NCBI GenBank assembly: GCA_036803025.1
Contig: DAIRVC010000143.1
Span: forward strand, 1 to 7,117
Direction of reading: 5' to 3'
Length of the DNA: 7,117 nucleotides
Origin: DAIRVC01 sp036803025
Lineage (GTDB): Bacteria > Chloroflexota > Anaerolineae > Anaerolineales > E44-bin32
The notes under the pieces were generated by a model. It was given only the letters and a program-made list of their open reading frames with translations, was not told where the DNA came from and did not search any database. Of the stretch, positions 1 to 5,772 are shown piece after piece (position 1 is the first letter of the stretch; the number at the start of each line of letters is the position of its first letter). A program made the translations under genes and the position numbers.

Positions 1-7
1 CATGCAT

Positions 8-42
8 GCCCCGAGGACCCGCGTCTTCGGGGCTTCTTTCTC
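8..42 (+). terminator. Hairpin with pyrimidine tail, probable intrinsic terminator
   Basis: An 11-bp stem pairs 8-18 with 23-33 (one G-U wobble) around a 4-nt CCGC loop. It is followed by a T/C-rich tract at 34-42. This shape fits a Rho-independent terminator, either ending a gene that lies before the window or acting as part of a leader of the importer operon at 118. The tail is interrupted by cytosines, so efficiency is uncertain. Confidence 0.6.
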
Positions 43-60
43 GAGGTCCACGCCTCGAGA
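39..60 (+). other. Perfect 8-bp hairpin in leader region
   Basis: Bases 39-46 (TCTCGAGG) pair perfectly with 53-60 (CCTCGAGA) around a 6-nt loop. It sits between two terminator-like hairpins and overlaps the pyrimidine tail of the first. Bases 12-16 of the first hairpin could pair instead with 53-57 of this one, so the folds may compete. The function is unknown, and no T-tract follows. Confidence 0.45.
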
Positions 61-74
61 ATGCTCCCGCTCTG

Positions 75-108
75 CGCCCCGGATGGCTGAATCCGGGGCG
101 ATTCTTTT
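75..108 (+). terminator. Hairpin with T-rich tail just before the importer operon (terminator or attenuator)
   Basis: A perfect 10-bp stem pairs 75-84 with 91-100 around the loop GGCTGA. It is followed by ATTCTTTT at 101-108. The tail ends only 9 nt before the permease ATG at 118, which is unusually close for a terminator belonging to an upstream gene. This position suggests transcription attenuation of the operon, but no aptamer or leader peptide is visible in the 117 bases available. A remnant of an upstream gene's 3' region is the alternative. Confidence 0.55.
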
Positions 109-117
109 GGCCTGCCG

Positions 118-930
118 ATGAGCGAGACCGGTACCGAAATCTCCTTCAAGCCTGCGCCAGCTGCGCCGAAACACAGCCGGTTGCAGGGCTGGATGCTGCC
201 CGTCACCCTGGCCGCCGGCTTGGCCGCCTGGGCGGCCGCCGCGCGCTGGTCCGGACTGCCGCCCTTCATGCTTCCCTCGCCGTCGAGCGTGTGGGCCCGA
301 TTGGTGCTGGCCTTGACCGATGGCAGCCTGCTTCGACATGCCTGGGTGACGCTCCAGGAGGTCCTGACCGGGCTGGCGCTCGGCCTGGCCCTGGCTACTG
401 CCATGGGCTACCTGGTGGCCAAGTCCCGGGCCGCCGAGCGACTGCTGGCGCCGTACATCATCGCCTCGCAGTCCATCCCGATCGTGGCCATCGCGCCCCT
501 CCTGGTGATCTGGTTCGGGCCGGGCCGGATTTCGAAGGTGCTGATCTGCGCGCTGATCGTCTTCTTCCCCGTCCTGGTGAACACGGTCGTGGGGGTGCGC
601 TCGGTGCCGGCGGATCTGCGTGACCTGATGCGTTCCCTGCGGGCCACGCGCTGGCAAACGTTCCTGCATCTGGAGGCGCCGGCGGCGATGCCGGTGCTTT
701 TCGGCGGGTTGAAGATCGGTGCGACGTTGTCCGTCATCGGGGCCGTGGTCGGCGAGTTCGTCGGCGCCGACGAAGGCCTGGGCTTCCTGGTCAACATCGG
801 ACGCGGTCTGTACGACACCGCGCTGGTTTTCGTCGCCGTGCTGGCCCTGGTGCTTCTGGCCATGGCCCTGTATGGGCTGGTGGCGGCCCTGGAGCGTCGG
901 GTGCTGGTCTGGCGGGAGGTCAAACCGTGA
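118..930 (+). CDS. ABC transporter permease, ThiX/SsuC/TauC type
   Basis: This is the membrane-spanning subunit of an ABC importer (binding-protein-dependent permease, BPD_transp_1 family). The 270-residue length is normal for the ThiX/SsuC/TauC group. Hydrophobic segments occur near residues 27-44, 84-105, 118-140, 145-165, 200-220 and 235-257. The EAA loop that docks onto the ATPase is at about 186-201, beginning E-A-P-A-A and ending G-G-L-K-I-G. The start is the ATG at 118. It places a short cytoplasmic N-terminus before the first membrane helix, but no Shine-Dalgarno is visible because the leader is occupied by a hairpin and T-tract. The stop overlaps the start of the binding-protein gene (GTGA). 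Substrate cannot be read from this subunit; the neighbouring NMT1/THI5-like protein suggests a thiamine pyrimidine precursor or another small organic or anionic nutrient. Confidence 0.9.
   Translation: MSETGTEISFKPAPAAPKHSRLQGWMLPVTLAAGLAAWAAAARWSGLPPFMLPSPSSVWARLVLALTDGSLLRHAWVTLQEVLTGLALGLALATAMGYLVAKSRAAERLLAPYIIASQSIPIVAIAPLLVIWFGPGRISKVLICALIVFFPVLVNTVVGVRSVPADLRDLMRSLRATRWQTFLHLEAPAAMPVLFGGLKIGATLSVIGAVVGEFVGADEGLGFLVNIGRGLYDTALVFVAVLALVLLAMALYGLVAALERRVLVWREVKP
914..920 (+). promoter_or_regulatory. Ribosome binding site for the substrate-binding protein
   Basis: GGGAGGT lies 6 nt before the GTG at 927, inside the 3' end of the permease gene. It supports the GTG start and independent initiation alongside translational coupling through the GTGA overlap. 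Confidence 0.7.
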
Positions 931-1952
931 ACGAAGCTCGTTCATCCAGGTCGCGGCGGCCCTGGTTGGTGCTGCCGATCGTCGGACTGCTGCTCGCGGC
1001 GTGCGGCGGGACGCCCGTGGCGCCGCCCGCCACGATCGGTGTGACGCCCAGCCAGCCGCCTGTGCTGCACATCCGCCTGCCGATGGGCTACATCCCCAAC
1101 GTCCAGTTCGCGCCCTTCTACGTCGCCGTCGAGCGCGGCTACTACCGCGAGGCCGGTCTGGAGATCGAGTTCGACTACTCCTGGGAGACCGACGCGGTCG
1201 CGCTGGTCGGCGCAGGGGAGCTGCCCTTCGCGGTCGTCTCTGGCGAGCAGGTGCCGTTGGCGCGCGCGGCCGGGCTCCCGATCGTATACGTCGCCGCCTG
1301 GTGGCAGGACTACCCGGTCGGCGTCGCCGCGCTGGCCGAAAGCGGAATCGAGACCCCGCAAGACCTGGTCGGACGGCGGGTCGGGATTCCATGTCTGTGC
1401 GGGGCCTCGTACGTCGGGTACCAGGCTTTGATGAACGCCGCCGGTGTGGCGCCGGAGGCGGCCACGTTGGACGTGATCGGCTACAACCAGGTCGAGGCAT
1501 TGTTGGCCGGCCAAGAGGAGGCCGTGGTCATCTATGCCAACAATGAGCCGGTCCAGCTGCGCTCACAAGGGGCCGACATCCGCCTGATCCGTGTGGCCGA
1601 CTACGTACACCTGGCTTCCAACGGGCTGATCACGAACGAGGCGACGATCTCGGAGCGGCCGGCAGTCGTCCAGGCCATGGTGGCGGCGACGCTGCGAGGA
1701 CTGCAGGACACCCTGGATGATCCGCACGCGGCCTTCGAGATCTGCAAGCAGTACGTCGAAGGCCTGCAACAGGCCGATCAGGAAGTGCAGTTCGCGGTGC
1801 TGCAGGCCAGCCTCGAGTTCTGGCGCGCCGACCGGCTGGGCTTCTCCGAGCCGCAATCGTGGGAGAACATGCAGTCGGTGCTGCTCTCCCTGGGTTCGCT
1901 GACGGCCCCCATCGACCTCTCCCGGGCGTACTCGAATGACTTCGTCCCATGA
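927..1952 (+). CDS. ABC transporter substrate-binding lipoprotein, NMT1/THI5-like (ThiY type)
   Basis: This is the extracytoplasmic ligand-capturing protein of the importer, 341 residues. Residues 1-26 form a lipoprotein signal peptide: a basic start with several Arg, a hydrophobic core from W13, and lipobox L-A-A-C with Cys26 as the lipidated residue. A Pro/Thr/Ala-rich linker (27-45) follows, then the NMT1/THI5-like periplasmic-binding fold. Family hallmarks are the motif around residues 52-62 (L-P-M-G-Y-I-P-N-V-Q-F), then A-x-E-R-G-Y-Y-x-E-A-G-L, and the glycine-rich ligand loop G-I-P-C-L-C-G-A-S-Y-V-G-Y near 153-165. The start is GTG, supported by a good Shine-Dalgarno and the 4-bp overlap with the permease stop; its own stop overlaps the ATPase start (ATGA). 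Homologues bind formylaminopyrimidine, nitrate, sulfonates or other ligands, so the thiamine-precursor assignment is inference. Cys156 and Cys158 in the ligand loop are noteworthy. Confidence 0.88.
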   Translation: MNEARSSRSRRPWLVLPIVGLLLAACGGTPVAPPATIGVTPSQPPVLHIRLPMGYIPNVQFAPFYVAVERGYYREAGLEIEFDYSWETDAVALVGAGELPFAVVSGEQVPLARAAGLPIVYVAAWWQDYPVGVAALAESGIETPQDLVGRRVGIPCLCGASYVGYQALMNAAGVAPEAATLDVIGYNQVEALLAGQEEAVVIYANNEPVQLRSQGADIRLIRVADYVHLASNGLITNEATISERPAVVQAMVAATLRGLQDTLDDPHAAFEICKQYVEGLQQADQEVQFAVLQASLEFWRADRLGFSEPQSWENMQSVLLSLGSLTAPIDLSRAYSNDFVP

Positions 1953-2716
1953 CGATCGCTGACAGCGTTCCGGTCTTGCAGGCGCGAGACCTGACGCTCG
2001 TCTACCCGAACGGGAACGGCGGCCTGCGGGCCCTCGAAGAAGTGCGCTTCGAGGTGAGGCGGCAGGAATTCGTGTGCGTCGTCGGCGCCTCCGGGAGCGG
2101 GAAGACCAGCCTGCTGCGTCTGCTGGCCGGGCTTCGCCGGCCGACCGCCGGCGAAGTCATCTTCGAAGGCGAGCCGCTGCGGCACCCGCGCCGAAGGATC
2201 GGCTTCGTCTTCCAGCAGGCCAATCTGATGCCCTGGCGGACGGTGATGGCGAACATCGCCTTGCCTCTGGAGCTTCAAGGCCTGGCTCGGAGCGAATCGC
2301 AGGTGCGGGCGCGGGCGCTGATCGAGTTGGTCGGGCTGCAGGGATTCGCCGAGTCGTACCCGCGCGACCTGTCGGGCGGTATGGCCCAGCGCGTGGCCAT
2401 CGCCCGGGCGTTGGTGCACAATCCCGATGTCCTGCTCCTGGACGAGCCTTTCGGCTCGCTCGACGCGTTGACGCGCGAGCGGATGGGCGCCGAGCTGCTG
2501 CGGATCTGGGCGGCGCGCACCACGACCGTCGTGATGGTCACCCACTCCATCCAGGAAGCGGTTCTGCTCTCGGACCGGGTCCTGGCACTCAGCCCGCGGC
2601 CGGGCCGCATCCGACTGGACCTGGCCATCAAGCTGAGGCGGCCGCGCGACCTGGCCATGACCTACACCCCGGAGTTCGGAGACCTGGCCGCCCGGCTGCG
2701 CCAGGCGATCGAATGA
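1949..2716 (+). CDS. ABC transporter ATP-binding protein, ThiZ/SsuB/NrtD type
   Basis: This is the cytoplasmic ATPase subunit that powers the importer, 255 residues, typical of the nitrate/sulfonate/taurine and ThiZ group. All ABC motifs are intact and in order: Walker A GASGSGKTS (46-54, Lys52), Q-loop at F-Q-Q (88-90) followed by A-N-L-M-P-W, signature LSGGM (141-145), Walker B VLLLDEP (161-167, catalytic Glu166), D-loop GSLD (169-172) and switch His199. The ATG overlaps the binding-protein stop as ATGA. No Shine-Dalgarno is evident, so translation is probably coupled to the upstream gene. Two nucleotides after the stop a long hairpin begins, marking the end of the operon. There is no second permease or enzyme gene, so the operon encodes one complete permease-homodimer transporter. 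The general function is secure; the cargo is not. Confidence 0.92.
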   Translation: MTIADSVPVLQARDLTLVYPNGNGGLRALEEVRFEVRRQEFVCVVGASGSGKTSLLRLLAGLRRPTAGEVIFEGEPLRHPRRRIGFVFQQANLMPWRTVMANIALPLELQGLARSESQVRARALIELVGLQGFAESYPRDLSGGMAQRVAIARALVHNPDVLLLDEPFGSLDALTRERMGAELLRIWAARTTTVVMVTHSIQEAVLLSDRVLALSPRPGRIRLDLAIKLRRPRDLAMTYTPEFGDLAARLRQAIE

Positions 2717-2718
2717 AG

Positions 2719-2753
2719 CAGGCTCCCGGAGCCCTGCGGACTCCGGGAGCCTG
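2719..2753. terminator. Hairpin between convergent genes, likely bidirectional terminator
   Basis: A perfect 13-bp stem pairs 2719-2731 with 2741-2753 around a 9-nt loop. It starts 2 nt after the ATPase stop on the plus strand and ends 26 bases before the DUF4349 stop on the minus strand. Neither side has a real T-tract; the minus-strand side reads GCTTCATTCG. It may act as a weak or Rho-assisted terminator, or mainly protect the 3' ends of both mRNAs. Confidence 0.65.
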
Positions 2754-2779
2754 ATCGGTTGACTGGGTGCAGTTCGGTC

Positions 2780-3706
2780 CTACTCGGCGGCCTTGGCGGC
2801 GGCCTTCTTCGACCGGCGGCGGACGATGGCCCGGATCACCAGCCAGGCCGGCACGCCGAAGATCACCAGGAAGGGCACGCCGCAGATGCCGAAGCGGATG
2901 AGCAGATCGCCCAGGCTCTGCAGGCCGCGGATCAGATCGGCGAGCGCCTCCTTGGCCGTCCCTTCCGGGCGCCAGCTGCCGATCTGGAGCGGCTGATCGG
3001 CCGCGTCCGGCAGCACGTCCACGCTGATGGCCGAGAAGCGCACCGACTCATCGTAATAGCGCATCTGACCGCGAATGACCTCGATCTCGCCGCGCACCTG
3101 GGTCAGTTGATTGAAGACCAGCATGACGTCTTCCGTGCGTGTGGCCGAGGCCAGGATCTCGCGCAGCGAGGCCTCGGCGGCTTCCAGGTTTCGCAGCCGT
3201 GACTCGAGGTCGGTGTACTCGGCGGTGACGTCTTGCCCGTTGATGCTCTCGTTGCGGACATCGCTGGCGCCCTCTTTGATCCGGCGCAGCGCCTCGTGCA
3301 GATCCTCGGACGGAACCCGGATGACGATGTTGCCCTGGTTGGCCAGTACACGCGCCTCGCCGAAGGTGGATTGATACACGTTTGAGGAGACGACGAAGCC
3401 TCCCATCTCCTCGGCCAGGTCGGCGATGGCTTGGACGCGCGCCGACGGGTCGGCCACGACGATCGTCAGGCTGGCGTTCTGGATGACCAGCCGCTCGGCG
3501 TTGGCCGGAGCGGCCGCCGGGGCGCCGGCGAAACCGCCCGACATGGCCGCGTCGCTGGCGGCGCGCTCCATCTCGGCCGGCGCGCCCACGCTGGGGGCGA
3601 CCGGGGCGTACTCCTCGGACAGCTGCGGGGCCTGCATGGCCGCACCGCAAGCCGACAGGACGACGGCGATCAGGACGATCAGGCCGAGGGCGATTCGCTT
3701 CTTCAT
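2780..3706 (-). CDS. DUF4349 domain-containing lipoprotein
   Basis: This is a 308-residue protein of the DUF4349 family, whose molecular function is not established. Residues 1-20 are a lipoprotein signal peptide: M-K-K-R, a hydrophobic core, then lipobox L-S-A-C with Cys20. An Ala/Pro-rich low-complexity linker (21-70) follows. The DUF4349 core begins near 71 (E-R-L-V-I-Q-N-A-S-L, then an M-G-G-F-V-V-S-S segment) and includes the I-V-I-R-V-P-S stretch (127-133). A predicted coiled coil covers about 161-215 (heptad-like L/E/R-rich). A transmembrane helix lies at about 272-295, with a Lys/Arg-rich cytoplasmic tail. The start at 3706 is chosen over an open extension of 184 codons upstream, because it has a signal peptide and a strong Shine-Dalgarno, and because the extension overlaps the neighbouring phosphoesterase gene. 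It lies 74 bp downstream of that gene on the same strand. Confidence 0.88.
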   Translation of the reverse strand: MKKRIALGLIVLIAVVLSACGAAMQAPQLSEEYAPVAPSVGAPAEMERAASDAAMSGGFAGAPAAAPANAERLVIQNASLTIVVADPSARVQAIADLAEEMGGFVVSSNVYQSTFGEARVLANQGNIVIRVPSEDLHEALRRIKEGASDVRNESINGQDVTAEYTDLESRLRNLEAAEASLREILASATRTEDVMLVFNQLTQVRGEIEVIRGQMRYYDESVRFSAISVDVLPDAADQPLQIGSWRPEGTAKEALADLIRGLQSLGDLLIRFGICGVPFLVIFGVPAWLVIRAIVRRRSKKAAAKAAE

Positions 3707-3712
3707 GGGGCT

Positions 3713-3719
3713 TCCTCCC
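3713..3719 (-). promoter_or_regulatory. Ribosome binding site for the DUF4349 lipoprotein
   Basis: On the minus strand GGGAGGA lies 6 nt before the ATG at 3706-3704. It fixes the start at the signal-peptide methionine rather than at any upstream codon of the longer open frame. Confidence 0.75.
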
Positions 3720-3780
3720 GTTGACAGGCGCAGTCCCGTCTTCTCACCCTCCGACGACCCGCGCGCAGGAGAAGTTCCCG

Positions 3781-4509
3781 CTACCAGCCGGCAACCAATC
3801 GCAGGGCCTGCCGCTCGGGAAGCCCGGCGTCGAGGATGCGCAGCTGGACCTGGGCGATGTCGTAGCGCACGCGCCGAGGCTCCCACGTGTGCGTCTCCAG
3901 ATCGAGCAACGCGTAGGCCGCCCGCGGATCCATGTCGCGCGGCTGCCCGACCGAGCCGGGATTGAGGATCATGCGCGTTTCCAGCGCGATCGTCTTGCCC
4001 AGGCGAATGGCCACCGGCGCGGCGAAAGCGCCGTCGGAGCCGCGCTTGAAGACCAATGGCAGGTGCGAGTGCCCGACCAGGCAGTAGGGGGTGTCGAAGA
4101 AATCGAACATGCGGTCGGCCGTGTACTGGTCGAGGATGTACTCCCAGACCGGCTGGCGCGGGCTGCCGTGCGCCAGGGTGAATTCGTGGGTGGTGATGCG
4201 CGCCGGGAGCGAGCGCAGGTACTCCTGGTTGTCTTCCGATAGAACGCTGCGCGTCCACTCGGCGACATCGCGTGCGTCACGATTGAAGCGCGAGAGCGGG
4301 ATGCCGCCCAATGCCGCCTGGTCATGATTGCCGATGAGGCACAACAGCTCCGGCAGCGCGCGCACGCGTTCGACGCATTCGTTCGGGTCGGGACCGTAAC
4401 CGACCAGGTCCCCCAGACACCAGGCTGCATCGAAGGAGCCGGCGTCCTGCAGCACGGCCTCCAGGGCCGTCAGGTTGGCGTGGATGTCCGAGAGGATGAG
4501 GACGCGCAT
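3781..4509 (-). CDS. Metallophosphoesterase (calcineurin-like, YfcE/MJ0936 type)
   Basis: This is a cytoplasmic binuclear-metal phosphoesterase of 242 residues. The metal-binding motifs appear in canonical order: D-x-H (Asp8, His10), G-D-L-V-G-Y-G (Asp34), GNHD (60-63), His114 in A-H-G-S-P, and GHSH (146-149). They are followed by the family's N-P-G-S-V-G-Q-P-R segment (183-191). The physiological substrate in this subgroup is generally unknown; members hydrolyse phosphodiesters in vitro, and diadenosine-tetraphosphatase-like names are only loose annotations. The start is the ATG at 4509, directly at the first beta strand (M-R-V-L-I-L-S-D). The open frame continues upstream, but that part is the divergent promoter region and the start of tsaE. 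A GGAG sits only 2 nt from the ATG, too close to work well, and the predicted promoter would give a leaderless message. It is transcribed ahead of the DUF4349 gene. Confidence 0.9.
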   Translation of the reverse strand: MRVLILSDIHANLTALEAVLQDAGSFDAAWCLGDLVGYGPDPNECVERVRALPELLCLIGNHDQAALGGIPLSRFNRDARDVAEWTRSVLSEDNQEYLRSLPARITTHEFTLAHGSPRQPVWEYILDQYTADRMFDFFDTPYCLVGHSHLPLVFKRGSDGAFAAPVAIRLGKTIALETRMILNPGSVGQPRDMDPRAAYALLDLETHTWEPRRVRYDIAQVQLRILDAGLPERQALRLVAGW

Positions 4510-4516
4510 CTCCGCG

Positions 4517-4545
4517 ATGGTAGCACGGACGCAAGGGGTTGGGAA
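4517..4545 (-). promoter_or_regulatory. Putative sigma70-type promoter for the metallophosphoesterase
   Basis: On the minus strand a -35 TTCCCA (4545-4540) and a -10 TACCAT (4522-4517) are separated by 17 bp, and the -10 is preceded by TGC as in extended -10 promoters. Each hexamer matches the consensus at four of six positions. Seven bases separate the -10 from the ATG at 4509, so transcription would start at or next to the start codon. Confidence 0.45.
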
Positions 4546-4571
4546 GTGGGAGGTCCGGGTGAGCGCCGTGC

Positions 4572-4600
4572 TTGTGACGCTTCTGCCGCTGACGTATAAT
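4572..4600 (+). promoter_or_regulatory. Sigma70-type promoter for the tsaE operon
   Basis: A consensus -10 TATAAT (4595-4600) is preceded by a -35-like TTGTGA (4572-4577) at exactly 17 bp. Transcription is expected to start around 4607, leaving only about 6 nt before the ATG at 4613. It lies in the divergent intergenic region, which explains why no Shine-Dalgarno is present. Confidence 0.65.
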
Positions 4601-4612
4601 GCCCGGCCGCCA

Positions 4613-5107
4613 ATGCCGATCCTCGACGATCGCAGCCTGGACTTCCTCAGCCACAGCCCCGACCAGACCCGTCGGCTGGGGGTACGGTTGGGTGAGCTGC
4701 TCAAGCCCGGCGACCTTGTCTGCCTGGAGGGCGATCTGGGCTCGGGCAAGACGACTCTGGCGCAGGGGATCGCCAGCGGCTGGGGCTGTCTGGACCCGGC
4801 CACCAGCCCGACCTTCGTCCTGGTCAACGAGTACCGCAGGGCGGATGACACCCGCCTGTACCACTTCGACGCCTTCCGGTTGAGCGGGGCGGAGGAGGCC
4901 TCCGGCCTCGGCCTCCAGGACCTGTTCGAGGAGGGTCCTGTGCTGGTGGAATGGCCCGAGCGCGTCGGCGAGCTGCTGCCCGACGAGCGGCTTCTGGTGC
5001 GACTGCAGTGGGTGGACGACTCGCGCCGGGAATTGCGCTTCGAGTCGGAGGGGCCGCGCTACGATCGCCTGCTGCGGCAGTTCCGCAAGGCCGCCTTCGG
5101 AGGCTAG
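4613..5107 (+). CDS. tsaE: tRNA threonylcarbamoyladenosine biosynthesis ATPase TsaE
   Basis: TsaE is the ATPase that works with TsaB and TsaD to place the threonylcarbamoyl group on A37 of ANN-decoding tRNAs (t6A). At 164 residues it has normal family length. Visible motifs are the P-loop GDLGSGKTT (40-48, Lys46), the switch-like S-P-T (65-67), N-E-Y (72-74), the L-Y-H-F-D-A-F-R-L block (82-90) and V-E-W-P-E-R (112-117). The open frame extends 46 codons further upstream, but that extension covers the promoter and the opposite-strand phosphoesterase start. The ATG at 4613 gives the usual TsaE N-terminus and sits just after the TATAAT box. The stop is followed 3 nt later by tsaB, so the two are co-transcribed and probably translationally coupled. 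Confidence 0.93.
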   Translation: MPILDDRSLDFLSHSPDQTRRLGVRLGELLKPGDLVCLEGDLGSGKTTLAQGIASGWGCLDPATSPTFVLVNEYRRADDTRLYHFDAFRLSGAEEASGLGLQDLFEEGPVLVEWPERVGELLPDERLLVRLQWVDDSRRELRFESEGPRYDRLLRQFRKAAFGG

Positions 5108-5110
5108 GGC

Positions 5111-5758
5111 ATGCTGCTGGCGCTCGATTCGGCGACGCGCACGCTGGGGGTCGCCCTTCATGACGGGTCGACGATCCTGGCCGAGAGCATCTGGCAGCAC
5201 CCGGGCCGGCACACCTCGCAGCTGGCGCCGGAGGTGGCGATCCTCCTGCGCCGGACGGGAATACTCCCCTCCGCGCTGACGGCGGTGGCCGTGGCGGTCG
5301 GCCCGGGGTCGTTCAACGGGCTGCGAGTCGGCCTGGCGTTGGCCAAGGGGCTGGCGCTGACGCACGGTCTCAGCCTGGTCGGGGTCCCCACGCTGGATAT
5401 CCTTGCCTCGGGTCAGCCGCGTCGTGAGCAGCCGATGCTGGCCGTGATCGAGGCCGGCCGGGGCCGGGCGGCCGGAGTATGGTACAAATGGGGGCGCGGA
5501 ACCTGGAGGGCCCAGGGCCAGGCGGAGGGGTTTCCCTGGGATGAGCTGCTCGAGCGGCTCTCCCAGATCACCTATCTGTGCGGGGAGATCGCGCCGGCCC
5601 GCCGCGAGAGCCTGGCCGCCGAGAAGCGGGTCGTCCTGGCGCCGCCGTGGCTGTGCCTGCGCCGGCCGGCGGTGTTGGCTGAATTGGCCGTCGAGCGGCT
5701 GCGTGCCCGCAAGGGCGACGATCCGGCCAAGCTGGCTCCGATCTACCTTCAGGATTGA
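5111..5758 (+). CDS. tsaB: tRNA threonylcarbamoyladenosine biosynthesis protein TsaB
   Basis: TsaB is the non-catalytic ASKHA-fold partner that dimerises with TsaD in t6A37 synthesis. The protein has 215 residues, slightly short for the family. The N-terminal L-A-L-D-S-A-T-R-T-L-G-V-A-L strand-turn (3-16) and GPGSFNGLRVG (64-74) are diagnostic; the usual Thr after Phe is Asn here. The expected A-x-x-L-A-P-I-Y-L ending is present at the C-terminus. The middle region (about 120-180) is the least conserved part. GGAGG at 5099-5103, 7 nt before the ATG, supports the start and lies inside the end of tsaE. The next gene, rimI, begins immediately after. The partner tsaD is absent from the visible part of this operon. 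Confidence 0.9.
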   Translation: MLLALDSATRTLGVALHDGSTILAESIWQHPGRHTSQLAPEVAILLRRTGILPSALTAVAVAVGPGSFNGLRVGLALAKGLALTHGLSLVGVPTLDILASGQPRREQPMLAVIEAGRGRAAGVWYKWGRGTWRAQGQAEGFPWDELLERLSQITYLCGEIAPARRESLAAEKRVVLAPPWLCLRRPAVLAELAVERLRARKGDDPAKLAPIYLQD

Positions 5759-5772
5759 GGCGAGATCCCCGG

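Noticed and set aside
1..117. TPP riboswitch core within the visible leader.
   Set aside because: The conserved CTGAGA and the downstream CCTGAT-type core are not present between 1 and 117; only hairpins are seen.
6..623. A plus-strand 205-codon open frame starts in the leader hairpins.
   Set aside because: It is out of frame with the conserved permease, is Arg/Gly/Pro-rich, and runs through terminator-like structures.
3740..3774. A 6-bp inverted repeat (CTTCTC and GAGAAG) lies between the phosphoesterase and DUF4349 genes.
   Set aside because: The loop is 23 nt and no T-tract follows, so it is not a convincing terminator. I see nothing else in this 74-bp gap except the ribosome binding site.
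3707..4258. A 492-codon minus-strand open frame would extend the DUF4349 protein by 184 residues.
   Set aside because: The extra part overlaps the well-supported phosphoesterase gene in another frame and has low-complexity Arg/Pro/Ala composition. The internal methionine has a signal peptide and a strong ribosome binding site.
4475..4612. Upstream in-frame extension of tsaE by 46 codons.
   Set aside because: It would overlap the phosphoesterase start and the TATAAT promoter, and the extra residues do not resemble TsaE. The ATG at 4613 gives the normal family length.
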